From positions 1 to 64,000 of the forward strand of contig JAGAMG010000007.1 in the NCBI GenBank assembly GCA_017624835.1: DNA of 64,000 nt, given 5' to 3'. The translations under genes and the position numbers were made by a program. This document shows, in pieces, positions 63,952-64,000 of the stretch. This DNA comes from Lachnospiraceae bacterium (GTDB lineage Bacteria > Bacillota > Clostridia > Lachnospirales > Lachnospiraceae). The number at the start of each line of letters is the position of its first letter. Within the stretch, counting starts at the first letter, position 1. Under the pieces are notes generated by a model. It was given only the letters and a program-made list of their open reading frames with translations, searched no databases and was not told where the DNA came from.

Positions 63952-64000
63952 CTACCCTCCTAGACATCCTTTTTTGTAATCGCTATAAAATTCTTTAAAA
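63952..64000 (-). CDS. C-terminal end of the gene upstream of hisF (partial)
   Basis: Reading in from the right edge, the minus strand encodes [15 protein letters not shown] and stops at TAG (63954-63952), with the hisF ribosome site GGAGGG overlapping its last codons. That close coupling suggests one operon, so it may be another his gene such as hisH or hisA, but 15 residues are too few to name it. Confidence 0.4.
   Translation of the reverse strand, partial: FKEFYSDYKKGCLGG

Overview
This window is a chromosomal segment of a Clostridia-class Bacillota, most likely a Lachnospiraceae gut anaerobe. The evidence is the low to moderate GC content, strong GGAGG-type ribosome binding sites, and gene orders typical of that group: ylxM-ffh-rpsP-khpA-rimM-trmD-rplS, plsX-acpP-rnc-smc-ftsY, a DUF512 radical-SAM gene followed by der-plsY-gpsA, and polA-coaE-ftsA-like-MBL-ACT-PFL. 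A pta-ackA acetate pathway is also present. Nearly all genes lie on the minus strand. The plus-strand exceptions are a gene tail at the left edge, metF, prs and tmcAL. One tRNA gene (Leu-CAA) is present. I see no rRNA, CRISPR array, transposase or prophage.

Layout. 1-9.0 kb: a MoxR ATPase/VWA pair, metF, a YhfC-type membrane protease, gpsA-plsY-der and a DUF512 protein. 9.0-14.4 kb is the accessory zone: two GNAT acetyltransferases, one behind a leader peptide, terminator and base-paired ribosome site; a DUF89 phosphatase with a DNA-glycosylase-like partner; an Abi_2/AbiF-type HEPN protein with a structured RNA upstream and an in-frame stop; a frameshifted unknown gene; a three-copy 83-bp repeat; and a 226-bp palindromic element. 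14.4-20.2 kb: a long-form prs, a two-component system and pgeF. 20.2-31.5 kb: orphan FliK/FlhB-C-like proteins, rnhB, two signal peptidases flanking the ribosome-assembly GTPase gene, then the ribosomal/SRP operon. 31.5-40.3 kb: ilvA, ftsY, smc, rnc, acpP, plsX, rpmF and DUF177. 40.4-44.4 kb: a second two-component system between two exported proteins. 44.6-48.4 kb: ackA, pta and tmcAL. 48.4-58.4 kb: MATE, PFL, ACT, MBL, an FtsA-like ATPase, coaE, polA and a zinc-finger anti-sigma-like protein. 58.5-64 kb: cheY, tRNA-Leu, an LD-carboxypeptidase with lysA, a TrmB regulator, ung and hisF.

How the genes work together. Most of the window is housekeeping: membrane lipid precursors (gpsA, plsY, plsX, acpP), protein targeting (ffh, ftsY, signal peptidases), ribosome assembly and RNA modification (der, ylqF, rimM, trmD, tmcAL, rnc), chromosome and DNA maintenance (smc, polA, ung, rnhB), and acetate metabolism under a probable CcpA site.

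The less ordinary points are these. (i) An Abi/HEPN gene with a multi-hairpin upstream RNA resembles the RNA-protein toxin-antitoxin layout proposed as a relative of Cas13. (ii) A GNAT gene has a leader-peptide attenuator. (iii) TrmD is fused to a GNAT domain. (iv) The essential ffh gene carries an in-frame amber codon. Together with an in-frame TGA in abiF and two apparent frameshifts, the coding lesions need read-level confirmation before biological interpretation.
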